Source: an uncultured Lachnospiraceae bacterium
GTDB taxonomy: Bacteria > Bacillota > Clostridia > Lachnospirales > Lachnospiraceae
Assembly (NCBI GenBank): GCA_910577735.1
Contig: CAJTOO010000022.1
Location: 1-58,809 of the forward strand
DNA: 58,809 nucleotides
Direction of reading: 5' to 3'
Part shown: piece by piece, positions 50,785 through 58,809 of the stretch
Position numbering within the stretch: the stretch's first letter is position 1
Layout of the letters: every line of letters begins with the position of its first letter
Position numbers and translations under genes: made by a program
Notes under the pieces: generated by a model
What the model was told of the DNA's origin: nothing
Databases searched by the model: none
What the model saw: the letters and a program-made list of their open reading frames with translations, nothing else

Positions 50785-51708
50785 TTAAGTCATTCTTTCA
50801 TAAATCACGGTTCTGTTATACTTGCTAACCGGCAAATATCCCTTATCCTTAAGAAAAGTACATACTTCACTTGCTGTCACATCCACAAGCGTCATTCCTC
50901 TTTGTTCCACTAAAATGCAGCTGATACATACTTCATCCCAGTTAATCGAATTCAGTACCTGCATTTCCATTCCTTCAACGTCAATATCCATATATTCAAT
51001 ATTTTTTATTGCGTGCTCCCGGAATATGGAATCCAATCTTTTTACAGGTACCATACATGTTTCTACAATATCATCTTTGTTTTCTATTTCCTCAGCACAA
51101 AATGTATTCAATGCACTTTCCTGAAAAATATAATACTCCAATTGTGTCTCTTCATCCGAAATGCCACAATTTAAATTGATATCCTCTTTTCTATGCTGTT
51201 TTAATAATTCAAAATTTCTTATATTAGGTTCAATATTAATTCCTCTCCACCCTTTCGAATATGCCCAATATGTATTGGAAAACCTGAACGGATGGTTCGC
51301 TCCAACATCAACATAAATACCTTTCTCGATTCCTATAAAGCGATTCTTCAGATATATTTCTTCGCCATCCTGCGAATAAATAGAATCTGCATATTTCTCC
51401 CGGACGGGCCTTACACAATTATCCTTCAAATCATAATAATATAGGATACTGTCGCTGATTTCAGCGCTTTTACACTGGCATACAAGTTCATCCAGATAAT
51501 AAGGTGTAATTATAATTTTCTCAATTTCACCGTTCTGGTATAGATGTACCAGCTCTTCAAAGGCAACGGTTCTGATACCGCCTATATTTCTACCAATTTT
51601 ATTTACATCATTATCACAAAATAATAGATCCTCCTTATAAACATCTTTCACCTTTTGTAAAACAGTACATCCATTCTTACCGGCGCCAAACAATACCATT
51701 CTTTTCAT
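50785..51708 (-). CDS. FkbM-family methyltransferase with N-terminal module
   Basis: 307 aa. Residues 1-~95 are the module: RMVLFGAGKNGCTVLQKV, LLFCDNDVNK, KIIITPYYLDEL, SDSILYY. Residues ~120-305 are a FkbM methyltransferase: YVDVGANHPFRFSNTYWAY, INIEPNIRNFELLKQHRK, LNCGISDEE, IEYMDIDVEGMEMQVL. It probably O-methylates a sugar. ATG at 51708 behind AAGG. The module is on the same side as in the 38.8-kb methyltransferase. Confidence 0.85.
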   Translation of the reverse strand: MKRMVLFGAGKNGCTVLQKVKDVYKEDLLFCDNDVNKIGRNIGGIRTVAFEELVHLYQNGEIEKIIITPYYLDELVCQCKSAEISDSILYYYDLKDNCVRPVREKYADSIYSQDGEEIYLKNRFIGIEKGIYVDVGANHPFRFSNTYWAYSKGWRGINIEPNIRNFELLKQHRKEDINLNCGISDEETQLEYYIFQESALNTFCAEEIENKDDIVETCMVPVKRLDSIFREHAIKNIEYMDIDVEGMEMQVLNSINWDEVCISCILVEQRGMTLVDVTASEVCTFLKDKGYLPVSKYNRTVIYERMT

Positions 51709-51771
51709 GCTGCATACCTTATCCCTTTTCGCATAATATTAACTCGATTTCTAAAAGTATACTTGATAGGT

Positions 51772-53190
51772 TTAATTTTCAAATATACAATCTACAGGCA
51801 CAATATTCTTTATATCTGTATATTGCAAACTATTTTTTATCCGTTCAAATTCTATTACCGGTGTGACAACAATTACATTCACAAAAGGTAACTGCTCTCC
51901 TGGGTTTATCGTTTCTATATCCAGTTCCGGCGTATTTGAATTTCTATCAATAAAATAATCAACATTAATCGGCGTATCTTTTAATTTGGTATACAAATGC
52001 CTGCCTATCTTGCCTTTCCCATAAATAGCAATATGAAACCATCGTTTCTTTGCAAAATAGTCCTGTATTTTGCAGCCATTTTCCTCCATGCTCATCCACT
52101 TATCCAATATTTCGAAATATATCTGCATTTTATTGTTTTGGTATTTACACTCAGGAAGTGAAATTGTTCCAGATATCATTCCCAAGTCATATAAAAAAAT
52201 ACCGTCACCTGGAATGTTGTATACCAAATTCATTTCATGTGGCACCATCCGGTCACCCCAGGAACGTATGACTTTATATGGCAGCACTTTCTTCGTCAAT
52301 AGGTATCTTTTATTGATCTCTGTATGATTCCCATACAAATCAACCGTGAGTTCATCTTTCTTTATATTACAATATTCATATAAACCCTGATTTTCAAAAA
52401 ACACATCATACTTTACTGCATCATCTTCTAATTCTGCAAATCTGATAGAATGTGAAATTTTATTTGCAATTACCACTTGTAACATATTGGTATCTTGTTT
52501 AAAATGTTCTCCAATATCTGCAAAACATGTAGAATAGGAAACATACGGATACACAAAATATTTTTTATTTTCTATGCAGTATTTGATATGATATTTTTTC
52601 CATGATGTTTCTGGCCATGCCGTTACTTCCTGTGGAATCCAATGGCAGCTTTGCATTTCTTCCTGCTTCTTATACCAATCACGAAACGCATTCCACTGGC
52701 GCCTGAACCATACTTGTCCCCATGATTGCGCAGACTGCACAAAATAGTTGTCATAGCCGCTCATCATCGGCATAAAAGTCTGGTTACTATTATTAATCCC
52801 ATTTGCATAAAGTGAGATACCTGCAATATTCTCATTATTAATATATTTTTCCGTAGCCTGCGTCATAAAATCAAAAAAGCTGCATGCTGGCAATGTGTCA
52901 TCTTCAAATATGGCTATTGCATCTAAATCATAGATATTTAAATAATCTCCACACTGAAGCACATGATTTCTTAATCCTAATCTTTGCGGAAAAGTTACTA
53001 CCTTTTTTTCACCATATGCCCAGGTAAATTCATCGGCTATTTCTTTGACTTTATCATTTTCTGCCTTATCAATACTTATAATAAGACAAATATCACTGGT
53101 ACTATAATCCGCTGTACTCAAAGCATTCAATAATCTTATCATTCCAGCCTGATTCTTATAACCGATAGCAACAATTCCATATTTATACAT
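51772..53190 (-). CDS. GNT-I/GT2-like glycosyltransferase with C-terminal module
   Basis: 472 aa. The N-terminal ~290 residues look like a nucleotide-sugar glycosyltransferase (GIVAIGYKNQAGMIRLLNAL, CLIISIDKA, AIAIFEDDTLPACSFFDFM with an Asp-Asp metal motif, SWGQVWFRRQWNAF). A middle region has short beta-rich segments. Residues ~365-472 have the lead-in (LDKWMSMEENGCKIQDYF) and module (HIAIYGKGKIGRHLYTKL, VDYFIDRNSN, VIVVTPVIEFERI). ATG at 53190 behind GAGGAG. Specificity unknown. Confidence 0.75.
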   Translation of the reverse strand: MYKYGIVAIGYKNQAGMIRLLNALSTADYSTSDICLIISIDKAENDKVKEIADEFTWAYGEKKVVTFPQRLGLRNHVLQCGDYLNIYDLDAIAIFEDDTLPACSFFDFMTQATEKYINNENIAGISLYANGINNSNQTFMPMMSGYDNYFVQSAQSWGQVWFRRQWNAFRDWYKKQEEMQSCHWIPQEVTAWPETSWKKYHIKYCIENKKYFVYPYVSYSTCFADIGEHFKQDTNMLQVVIANKISHSIRFAELEDDAVKYDVFFENQGLYEYCNIKKDELTVDLYGNHTEINKRYLLTKKVLPYKVIRSWGDRMVPHEMNLVYNIPGDGIFLYDLGMISGTISLPECKYQNNKMQIYFEILDKWMSMEENGCKIQDYFAKKRWFHIAIYGKGKIGRHLYTKLKDTPINVDYFIDRNSNTPELDIETINPGEQLPFVNVIVVTPVIEFERIKNSLQYTDIKNIVPVDCIFEN

Positions 53191-53214
53191 ACAAGTCTCC
53201 TCAATTTATATCAT

Positions 53215-54657
53215 TCAACATCCTTTGATGTTAGACGCGATAATATCATCAATTGCCCTTTGTACTCTTTCCATACTGTTGTTTTCAAACCAAGCTGTAC
53301 TAGCCATAGAATTTACATTTTTCTGATCTATAATCCCCAAAAAATCATCAACACTGCTTATAAGGTTTGCTCTCCCCAGTTCAAAAAACTCTTCATAATC
53401 CCTTTTAAACGGCGAATCTACTATGGCAATCTTAACGTCAAATGCTGTTGCTTCATACAGACACGTGGACTGCATCCCTAATACCCATTCCGCATCCATA
53501 AAAAAATCGTATATGATTTTGCTTTTGTCACCTGCCACATCTATATTAGGATGTAATAAATAAGAACCATATGCTTTTTTCCAATTCCCATACTCTACCG
53601 GGTGCAATTTGTAAACAATTCGATACTTCGTTCCGTCAATTTTATCAGCTAATTCCCTCGTAAATTTCAAAAGGTTCTCATCTACGCATGATATAATAAG
53701 AATCTCTTTCTTTTCTTTTTCTGCTTTTCCAGACTTTGTATTTTTAATATAATCATCAAGTTCCGGATATCCCACCGGAATTACTCTGGAAGAAGGAATC
53801 ATAAATTTCCCGCGCTTCCTCTCTAATTCACTAAACACAAAAAAGTAATCAGGATAAGTACTGATATTTATCCTTTTTTGTGAATTATAGATAGGCTCAG
53901 TGCTCGTAATCTCTCCATGCTGCAGTACGACTACAGGTATATTCCTTCTTTTTGCCACAGCACACAATACGGCCATTTCAAAGCTGACACCGACAATCAG
54001 GATAATTTTGGGCCTGCTTTTCTCCAATATATAAGAATAATATGCGGCAAGACTTTTTCTTTTTTCCAGACGCTTTTGCAGCAATACCAATATTTGTCTT
54101 CTATGATTATTATTAAGCTGAATATCATAATAAATTTCTATCGGCCGGATAATTTTATTTTCAAATTCTTCCTTACTGATATTGATAACTTCATCTGTTA
54201 TCCCCTTGTTCTTTTTAAATCGTTCAATGTCTATATGTATTAGATTCGGACTTGCCTGCGGAAGTCTTGTAACATCTAAAAGATAATGGGATTGTTCTAA
54301 TTTTTTATCAATGATATCAGTATATACATCTCTATATTTGTAATTGTTATCCATGACCTTACGTGCAGATGCAAAGATAAGGACATCCCGTCTGCCAATG
54401 AAAGTCTGATTATACATTAATTTATCTTTCATACGGTCCCACACTTTGTATCTGTTCTTATCTTCTATTCCTGTTATTTTTTGCAGCCCACTGCCATCAA
54501 AAAATCCATAAATCATGCGCAGGTGCAAATCGTAAATATCATTGCGAATATACTGCCAGACTTTTACCCCTGATATCTTTACATGAAACATTCCACATTC
54601 TATTTCAAATCGACTGAAACTTTCCGCGAGATCAGTCAAATTTTTTTTCTCCAACAT
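53215..54657 (-). CDS. GT-B-like surface-polysaccharide transferase (CDP-glycerol- or polysialyltransferase-like)
   Basis: 480 aa, no membrane segments, no accessory module found. The C-terminal half has VVVLQHGEITS, YRIVYKLHPVEYG, MQSTCLYEATAFDVKIAIVDS and an ISTYPDYFFVFSELER motif, features of GT-B polysaccharide transferases such as the CDP-glycerol and capsule-linked sialyl/Kdo groups. The N-terminal half is of unknown family. It may transfer or polymerise the repeat unit. ATG at 54657 with a GAGG ribosome site. Confidence 0.6.
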   Translation of the reverse strand: MLEKKNLTDLAESFSRFEIECGMFHVKISGVKVWQYIRNDIYDLHLRMIYGFFDGSGLQKITGIEDKNRYKVWDRMKDKLMYNQTFIGRRDVLIFASARKVMDNNYKYRDVYTDIIDKKLEQSHYLLDVTRLPQASPNLIHIDIERFKKNKGITDEVINISKEEFENKIIRPIEIYYDIQLNNNHRRQILVLLQKRLEKRKSLAAYYSYILEKSRPKIILIVGVSFEMAVLCAVAKRRNIPVVVLQHGEITSTEPIYNSQKRINISTYPDYFFVFSELERKRGKFMIPSSRVIPVGYPELDDYIKNTKSGKAEKEKKEILIISCVDENLLKFTRELADKIDGTKYRIVYKLHPVEYGNWKKAYGSYLLHPNIDVAGDKSKIIYDFFMDAEWVLGMQSTCLYEATAFDVKIAIVDSPFKRDYEEFFELGRANLISSVDDFLGIIDQKNVNSMASTAWFENNSMERVQRAIDDIIASNIKGC

Positions 54658-54676
54658 AACAATACCTCATCCTTCA

Positions 54677-55831
54677 TCAACATCTGTCATATATCTTTGC
54701 CCCAACAGTTATGCCACTCTCATCAATCTTACCCGGATGGTTATTTGCATCTATATTCTTAATCAGAAACTCAAGCTCATACCCACTATTTTCGACCAAA
54801 GCAGTACCCTGTTTTAACATATTCAAAAGCTGCCTTTCATACTCAATTCCATCTGTCTCCCATTCAATCGTCTCAATAACACTGGTTCCGAGTCTGTACT
54901 TAAAACATCTTTGTGCATTATAGTTCAAACTAGGGGCATCCTTTGCATATACTATAAACTCAAAAAAATATAAATCATCATCTACTCTATTTAAGCAATA
55001 GGCATCTAAATTCTTCACATTACTCCATTCTGATTTTACAAATTCTCCATTTTTATTTATTTTAAAAATTTCTACTGCCCAATTAGTGACACCTATTAAA
55101 TAAATCTGTTCTTCAGCTGAAAAAGCCATAATATGGTTTCCGGTCTCCGATAGAATTGTAAACTCTTTTATTAACACACCGCCTCTATCCATCAAGTATA
55201 TTCTTCTATCCTCTATTCTATATAAAACAATTCTATCCTCCATTATCGCGATTCTATTAACACCTGCCATTTTATCATCTAACTTTATCCGCTCCATCTC
55301 ATTTTTGTCCAAATTATATATCACTATTTCATTTAATTCTATTGACAAAAATGCAACTGAATCGTTCCATAAGGAAAACGACCTACAATGAAACAAATTG
55401 TGCTCATCATACCGAAACGCAATTTTAAAATTATTATTATATAGGTCATAATAGTAAATAGCTAAGCGCTCTCTGCATACTACATACACTCTGTTATTCC
55501 AGACAAAAGAAAAAAATCTGTTTGCATGAACTGCTTCCAACTCATTTAGGAAACTGCTTTTTTTTATTTTTGTCTGCACACCGGTTTTTATATCTAAAAT
55601 ATGAAAATACCTTCCATTGTTCCCTGGTATAAATATTATTTTATCTTGCGCGTATTCTATCGATTCCACTAAATCAAACGTATTTTCTTCGTCTTCCAGC
55701 TGCCCCAGACTTTTTATTCTCCTGGATAAAAGATCAAACTCATATATCTCATTAAAGTCGTAAGCGCTGCCCCAAATTTTTTTCTCATCTGCGGATATAC
55801 CAAATGCGGAACAAAATACTCTGTTTTTCAT
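54677..55831 (-). CDS. Beta-propeller-like protein of unknown function
   Basis: About 384 aa with repeating strand-rich units: (E/D)-x-I-x-hydrophobic strands such as KIIFIPGNNGRYFHILDIKT, RVYVVCRERLAIYYYDLY and QIYLIGVTNWAVEIFKIN, suggesting a six- to eight-bladed propeller. No signal peptide. Family not recognised. It lies between the polymer transferase and SGNH hydrolase, inside the polysaccharide operon. ATG at 55831 behind GGAAG; a TTG five codons earlier is the alternative. Confidence 0.5.
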   Translation of the reverse strand: MKNRVFCSAFGISADEKKIWGSAYDFNEIYEFDLLSRRIKSLGQLEDEENTFDLVESIEYAQDKIIFIPGNNGRYFHILDIKTGVQTKIKKSSFLNELEAVHANRFFSFVWNNRVYVVCRERLAIYYYDLYNNNFKIAFRYDEHNLFHCRSFSLWNDSVAFLSIELNEIVIYNLDKNEMERIKLDDKMAGVNRIAIMEDRIVLYRIEDRRIYLMDRGGVLIKEFTILSETGNHIMAFSAEEQIYLIGVTNWAVEIFKINKNGEFVKSEWSNVKNLDAYCLNRVDDDLYFFEFIVYAKDAPSLNYNAQRCFKYRLGTSVIETIEWETDGIEYERQLLNMLKQGTALVENSGYELEFLIKNIDANNHPGKIDESGITVGAKIYDRC

Positions 55832-55870
55832 ATGATTTCTTCCCAATTCTTTATTATTAAATCCTATTCT

Positions 55871-56542
55871 TTAAACCATGCTGCATATCTGTTCATCAAT
55901 ATATTTAGACACCGCATTGTAAACCGATTCATTTCCTTTTTCATTTAAATGGTGTCCATCCTCACTTATAACAATATCATCTGCTTTTACCCCGTCATAC
56001 ACGGGTAGTAAGGAAACATTATAACGTTTTGAAAATTTTAAAAAGATATGATTATATTCTTTAACATCAGAAACCACCCCATAGGTTTTCCTAATAAGGT
56101 AATCACCTGGAGGTGCTATCGGAATAAATGCTATATGTGTTTTATGTATCAGACACAGTTTTTTGACTAAATCTTCAAATGTACCTATATCCGTATAATG
56201 CATGTTCCAAATCTTCGTTAAGTAAAAGTGATATTTTGAAGCAAAGTGCTGATATAGTTTTCCAATCTTCCTAAACCTTTCAAATACCTTCAGTAGGGTT
56301 TCCGGGCAGGCCCTCCTGCATGCATCACATATTCCAAACTGGCAGACAATAATGTCCGGTTTTAAATTATATATCCAGTTAAACGGAATATCTGTACTTC
56401 TTAGACCATAAACACAATAGGTATAAACAAGTACCTTCTCTTTATACTTCGACATAAACTTTTCCGTCCACGTTTCACTTGGGGGTACTTGTTGTCTTGG
56501 ACATCCTAACGAATCTGTAATAATCAATATCCTTTTTTGCAT
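55871..56542 (-). CDS. SGNH/GDSL-type hydrolase
   Basis: 223 aa. SGNH blocks: IITDSLGCPRQ (nucleophile Ser), the Gly region VYGLRSTDIPFNWIYNL, CQFGICDAC where typical families have GxND, and ISEDGHHLNEKGNESVY with the catalytic Asp-x-x-His. No signal peptide, so a cytoplasmic deacetylase or acyl-transferring enzyme is likely. It may act on an N- or O-acetylated sugar intermediate. ATG at 56542. Confidence 0.72.
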   Translation of the reverse strand: MQKRILIITDSLGCPRQQVPPSETWTEKFMSKYKEKVLVYTYCVYGLRSTDIPFNWIYNLKPDIIVCQFGICDACRRACPETLLKVFERFRKIGKLYQHFASKYHFYLTKIWNMHYTDIGTFEDLVKKLCLIHKTHIAFIPIAPPGDYLIRKTYGVVSDVKEYNHIFLKFSKRYNVSLLPVYDGVKADDIVISEDGHHLNEKGNESVYNAVSKYIDEQICSMV

Positions 56543-56561
56543 ATACTTCTCTCATTTCCCA

Positions 56562-57599
56562 TCAGCTCTGTCTATTTACAGATTGCCAATTCTGAATTCT
56601 TTTCTCTATCTCTTCCGATTTATCCCACTTATGTATATCAAATGGCACCGCATATTCTTCCCGCAGTGGTTTAATGTCATAGACACTATTTTTAAGACAA
56701 TCGTAACATAATGTTCCTTCCAGACTATGGTCTAAATGACGTTTTCTAAGTTTCTGCGCATACTCATTATGCCACGCATGTTCTAAACTTTCTTTATTTA
56801 AATCTGCCGCCACCAGATAATTTTGAAAATCCGTACAGCACATAGTGAGATATCCTTCGTATGATACAAAGAGTTTATTGAATATCATCGGACAGATTCC
56901 ATCTACTACGTTGTACTCACCTCCATCCCTATTAATGGCTAATAATTCATTTAGTTCGTACATATAACCTGCCTGATTTATACATTTCATAAATACAATA
57001 TCATCCACATATTTCCCATATTCCTGTGCAAACTTTTCTGTTGTCTCTACTGTCTGCTTTGTTGTAATAAAAGAAATATACAGTTTAAATTTATGGGACT
57101 GTTTTAAATCACTTATAAGCTTCAGATTCTCTATAACTTTATCAAAATCGTCCTTTCCATGTATCAACAGATAGTCTTCTCTGTTCGCGCCATTAATCGA
57201 AAACTTTATGCTGTCAATACCCGCATCTATAATGCTATGTATTCTTTGTAAATCGAACAAAGCTCCATTTGTAGTGATAAAAACATATTCAAATCCTATT
57301 TCCTTTGCATAAGAAATATATGTTTCAAGATTCCGATCCACCAACGGTTCTCCCGTCGCATAAAAGCCAATTTCCCGCGTTCCAAGTTTATATGCTTCTG
57401 AGATGATACGCTTGGCAAACTCTTTATCAACAAATCCCTTTTTTCTGTCAGATTTTGAGTTGGCGCAAAATGCACAAGTATGATTACAGATATTGGATAC
57501 CTCAAGTAACATGGTCTTTGGAAAGGGCGGTTTTAACTCAGAACAACTTAATGTCTGATCATAGATTTCTATACGGTCTTTAATATCTTTCTTAATCAT
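56562..57599 (-). CDS. Radical SAM/SPASM-type enzyme
   Basis: 345 aa. The radical-SAM Cys motif CNHTCAFC (C-x3-C-x2-C) is at about residues 35-42, followed by GFYATGEPLVDRNLETYI and ITTNGALFDLQRI. The C-terminal region has auxiliary-cluster cysteines (DGICPMIFNKLF, YLTMCCTDF, GTLCYDCLK), fitting a SPASM-like cluster. Substrate unknown; within this operon it may modify a sugar or sugar-linked intermediate. Start: ATG at 57599, 7 nt after GGAG; the ATG two codons before is too close to the ribosome site. Confidence 0.85.
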   Translation of the reverse strand: MIKKDIKDRIEIYDQTLSCSELKPPFPKTMLLEVSNICNHTCAFCANSKSDRKKGFVDKEFAKRIISEAYKLGTREIGFYATGEPLVDRNLETYISYAKEIGFEYVFITTNGALFDLQRIHSIIDAGIDSIKFSINGANREDYLLIHGKDDFDKVIENLKLISDLKQSHKFKLYISFITTKQTVETTEKFAQEYGKYVDDIVFMKCINQAGYMYELNELLAINRDGGEYNVVDGICPMIFNKLFVSYEGYLTMCCTDFQNYLVAADLNKESLEHAWHNEYAQKLRKRHLDHSLEGTLCYDCLKNSVYDIKPLREEYAVPFDIHKWDKSEEIEKRIQNWQSVNRQS

Positions 57600-57644
57600 A
57601 TTCATGCTCCTTGGTTTTGTTCAATAAAAGAATATGGATTTTAT

Positions 57645-58757
57645 CTATTTCCACACAGGATTTTTCAGCACCCATTCACCAAACTTATTTTTTTCAAATA
57701 AGTCTCTATTATAGAACTTATCTACAATACTCCAAAATTCTGTTTCAGAATAACCTGCAAATTCAATAAAATCTTGTACACATTTGCTGTCTAAATTTCC
57801 GTCATGCAGCCTAACCGCTTCTACAGCTTCTTCTCTTGTCATTAATCCATATCTTATAAATCGCGAAGCATAATCTGTTGCAGTAGCATGCCCGAATTTG
57901 GGATATTTCATCCACGGATGCACTAAATATGCCCTGCTGTCCACCTGGTCATAGTTCTCTATATGATGGCTTCTGACCCACTCATGTGACAAGTCATGAA
58001 ATCCTCTGCTTTTGGCAAACTGATAATTTGCATAGCTGTTCCATTCTGTGAAATAAGATATATAAATAGGATCCAGTTTTTCCATGTCCTCTGCATTTGG
58101 TGCTTCCAACATTGTCAAGGCTTTTATGTCTATCCCGTCTATAGTACACAATTCCTTAAAATCAATATCACTTGCCACGCCATTGTTCAACTGGCCTCTC
58201 GCAGAATATGTTTCTTCATAATCTGCCCCGCCATATTCATAACTTATATTCTCACCATAAACAAGCAATGGCGTATTAAACTTTAATGCCATGAGAAGTG
58301 GATATGTATAAATCAATCTGTCTACATACCATGTGGGCTTACCATATTTCTCAAAAGTATATCTCATTAATTTCTTCTGTGTTTTTATATCCGGCTTAAG
58401 ACTGATAATGCTGCACCCAAACTCCTCCGATATATTCTGAATATTATACCTTCCTGCCTCCGTCATTTTGAAATTATCCTCAACGCTAAACAGGATAGGG
58501 TTCATTTTCATGACCTCTTTCATCAGGTATACCTGATAATGACTGTCCTTCCCCCCACTGGCTGCAATCGCACAATCATAGCTGTCACCATTCATTCCCC
58601 TGTACTTATCGCATAACGCTTCAAATTCCTTCCATCTTTCCTTCCAATCAATCAGTTTCCTTCTTTCATAAGACTGGCATGCAGAACATACACCCTGCTC
58701 ATTGAAGGTAATTCCTGGTCTCGTGTCAGGCATGACACATTTTGTACAATACTTCAT
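57645..58757 (-). CDS. N-acetyl sugar amidotransferase (WbpG/PseA-like)
   Basis: 370 aa. N-terminal paired cysteine signatures YCTKCVMPDTRPGITF and CSACQSYERR (Zn ribbon), followed by a PP-loop ATPase with AIAASGGKDSHYQVYL. Family members transfer ammonia to an N-acetylated UDP-sugar, usually with a HisH-like glutaminase. That partner is not within the window but could lie just upstream of its edge. ATG at 58757; the ribosome site is AAAGG at long spacing. First visible gene of the locus; the operon continues beyond 58809. Confidence 0.88.
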   Translation of the reverse strand: MKYCTKCVMPDTRPGITFNEQGVCSACQSYERRKLIDWKERWKEFEALCDKYRGMNGDSYDCAIAASGGKDSHYQVYLMKEVMKMNPILFSVEDNFKMTEAGRYNIQNISEEFGCSIISLKPDIKTQKKLMRYTFEKYGKPTWYVDRLIYTYPLLMALKFNTPLLVYGENISYEYGGADYEETYSARGQLNNGVASDIDFKELCTIDGIDIKALTMLEAPNAEDMEKLDPIYISYFTEWNSYANYQFAKSRGFHDLSHEWVRSHHIENYDQVDSRAYLVHPWMKYPKFGHATATDYASRFIRYGLMTREEAVEAVRLHDGNLDSKCVQDFIEFAGYSETEFWSIVDKFYNRDLFEKNKFGEWVLKNPVWK

Positions 58758-58809
58758 AATTATAATCCGCCTTTCTGCGAAAGGCACCAATGCGTCATGA
58801 AACATCTTG

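Noticed and set aside
58758..58809. 3' end of a HisH-like amidotransferase partner
   Set aside because: Too little sequence remains at the window edge to support any gene.

Overview
The window looks like chromosomal DNA of a low/mid-GC Firmicute, most likely a gut Lachnospiraceae-type clostridium. The basis is the AddAB nuclease-helicase, GGAGG-type ribosome binding sites with occasional TTG/GTG starts, a MetNIQ/KtrAB/GguAB-ChvE gene set, a membrane-anchored sugar sensor with YesM/YesN partners, and clostridial accessory families (FlxA-like, C_GCAxxG_C_C, Uma2, Rpn). Family-level placement is inference. Almost every gene lies on the minus strand; the only clear plus-strand gene is a DHH phosphoesterase at 22.8-23.7 kb.

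Layout, left to right. 0-4.3 kb: a secreted ComEC-like hydrolase, a FlxA-like coiled-coil protein with a Shine-Dalgarno-masking leader, and a Uma2-family protein translationally coupled to an AgrC-like histidine kinase behind a promoter flanked by an 11-bp homopolymer. 4.6-6.4 kb: a redox-type C_GCAxxG_C_C domain fused to a degenerate GGDEF and an intact EAL domain. 6.5-10.2 kb: a heterodimeric ABC exporter. 10.4-20.4 kb: a sugar uptake regulon. A membrane-anchored sugar-binding sensor, YesM-type kinase, YesN-type regulator and second binding lipoprotein form one operon that ends in a terminator. It probably activates the ChvE-GguA-GguB importer operon, which carries a 61-bp tandem repeat between its binding-protein and ATPase genes. 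20.4-23.7 kb: KtrAB potassium uptake and the divergent DHH phosphoesterase. 23.8-31.4 kb: addB-addA; AddA carries a 13-residue tandem repeat. 31.5-34.5 kb: metNIQ. 34.5-35.5 kb: an Rpn-type nuclease whose leader resembles that of the Uma2 gene.

35.7-58.8 kb is the accessory part: a visibly AT-richer surface-polysaccharide locus, transcribed leftwards and running off the right edge. It holds an N-acetyl-sugar amidotransferase, a radical SAM enzyme, an SGNH hydrolase, a beta-propeller-like protein, several glycosyltransferases, a FkbM methyltransferase, a TagF/TarL-like polymer transferase, a cytoplasmic alkaline-phosphatase-superfamily protein and a DUF1796 protein. It ends with three genes (pentulose-phosphate epimerase-like, TarI/IspD-like cytidylyltransferase, GatD-like reductase) that could make a CDP-pentitol. 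This suggests a teichoic-acid-like, pentitol- or glycerol-phosphate-containing polymer.

The most striking observation is that eleven proteins between 38.8 and 53.2 kb, of many unrelated enzyme classes, each carry one copy of a small Rossmann-like module (hydrophobic strand, YGAG/YGKG-like loop, a second strand ending near D/E, a third hydrophobic strand). It is placed N-terminally in some proteins and C-terminally in others, and one copy is a stand-alone membrane-anchored protein. I read this as a locus-wide accessory or docking domain, possibly organising the pathway as a complex. This is inference from pattern recognition and needs structure and profile comparison. The window is also rich in short tandem repeats (36, 39, 41 and 61 bp), palindromic intergenic elements and leaders that could mask the ribosome binding site.
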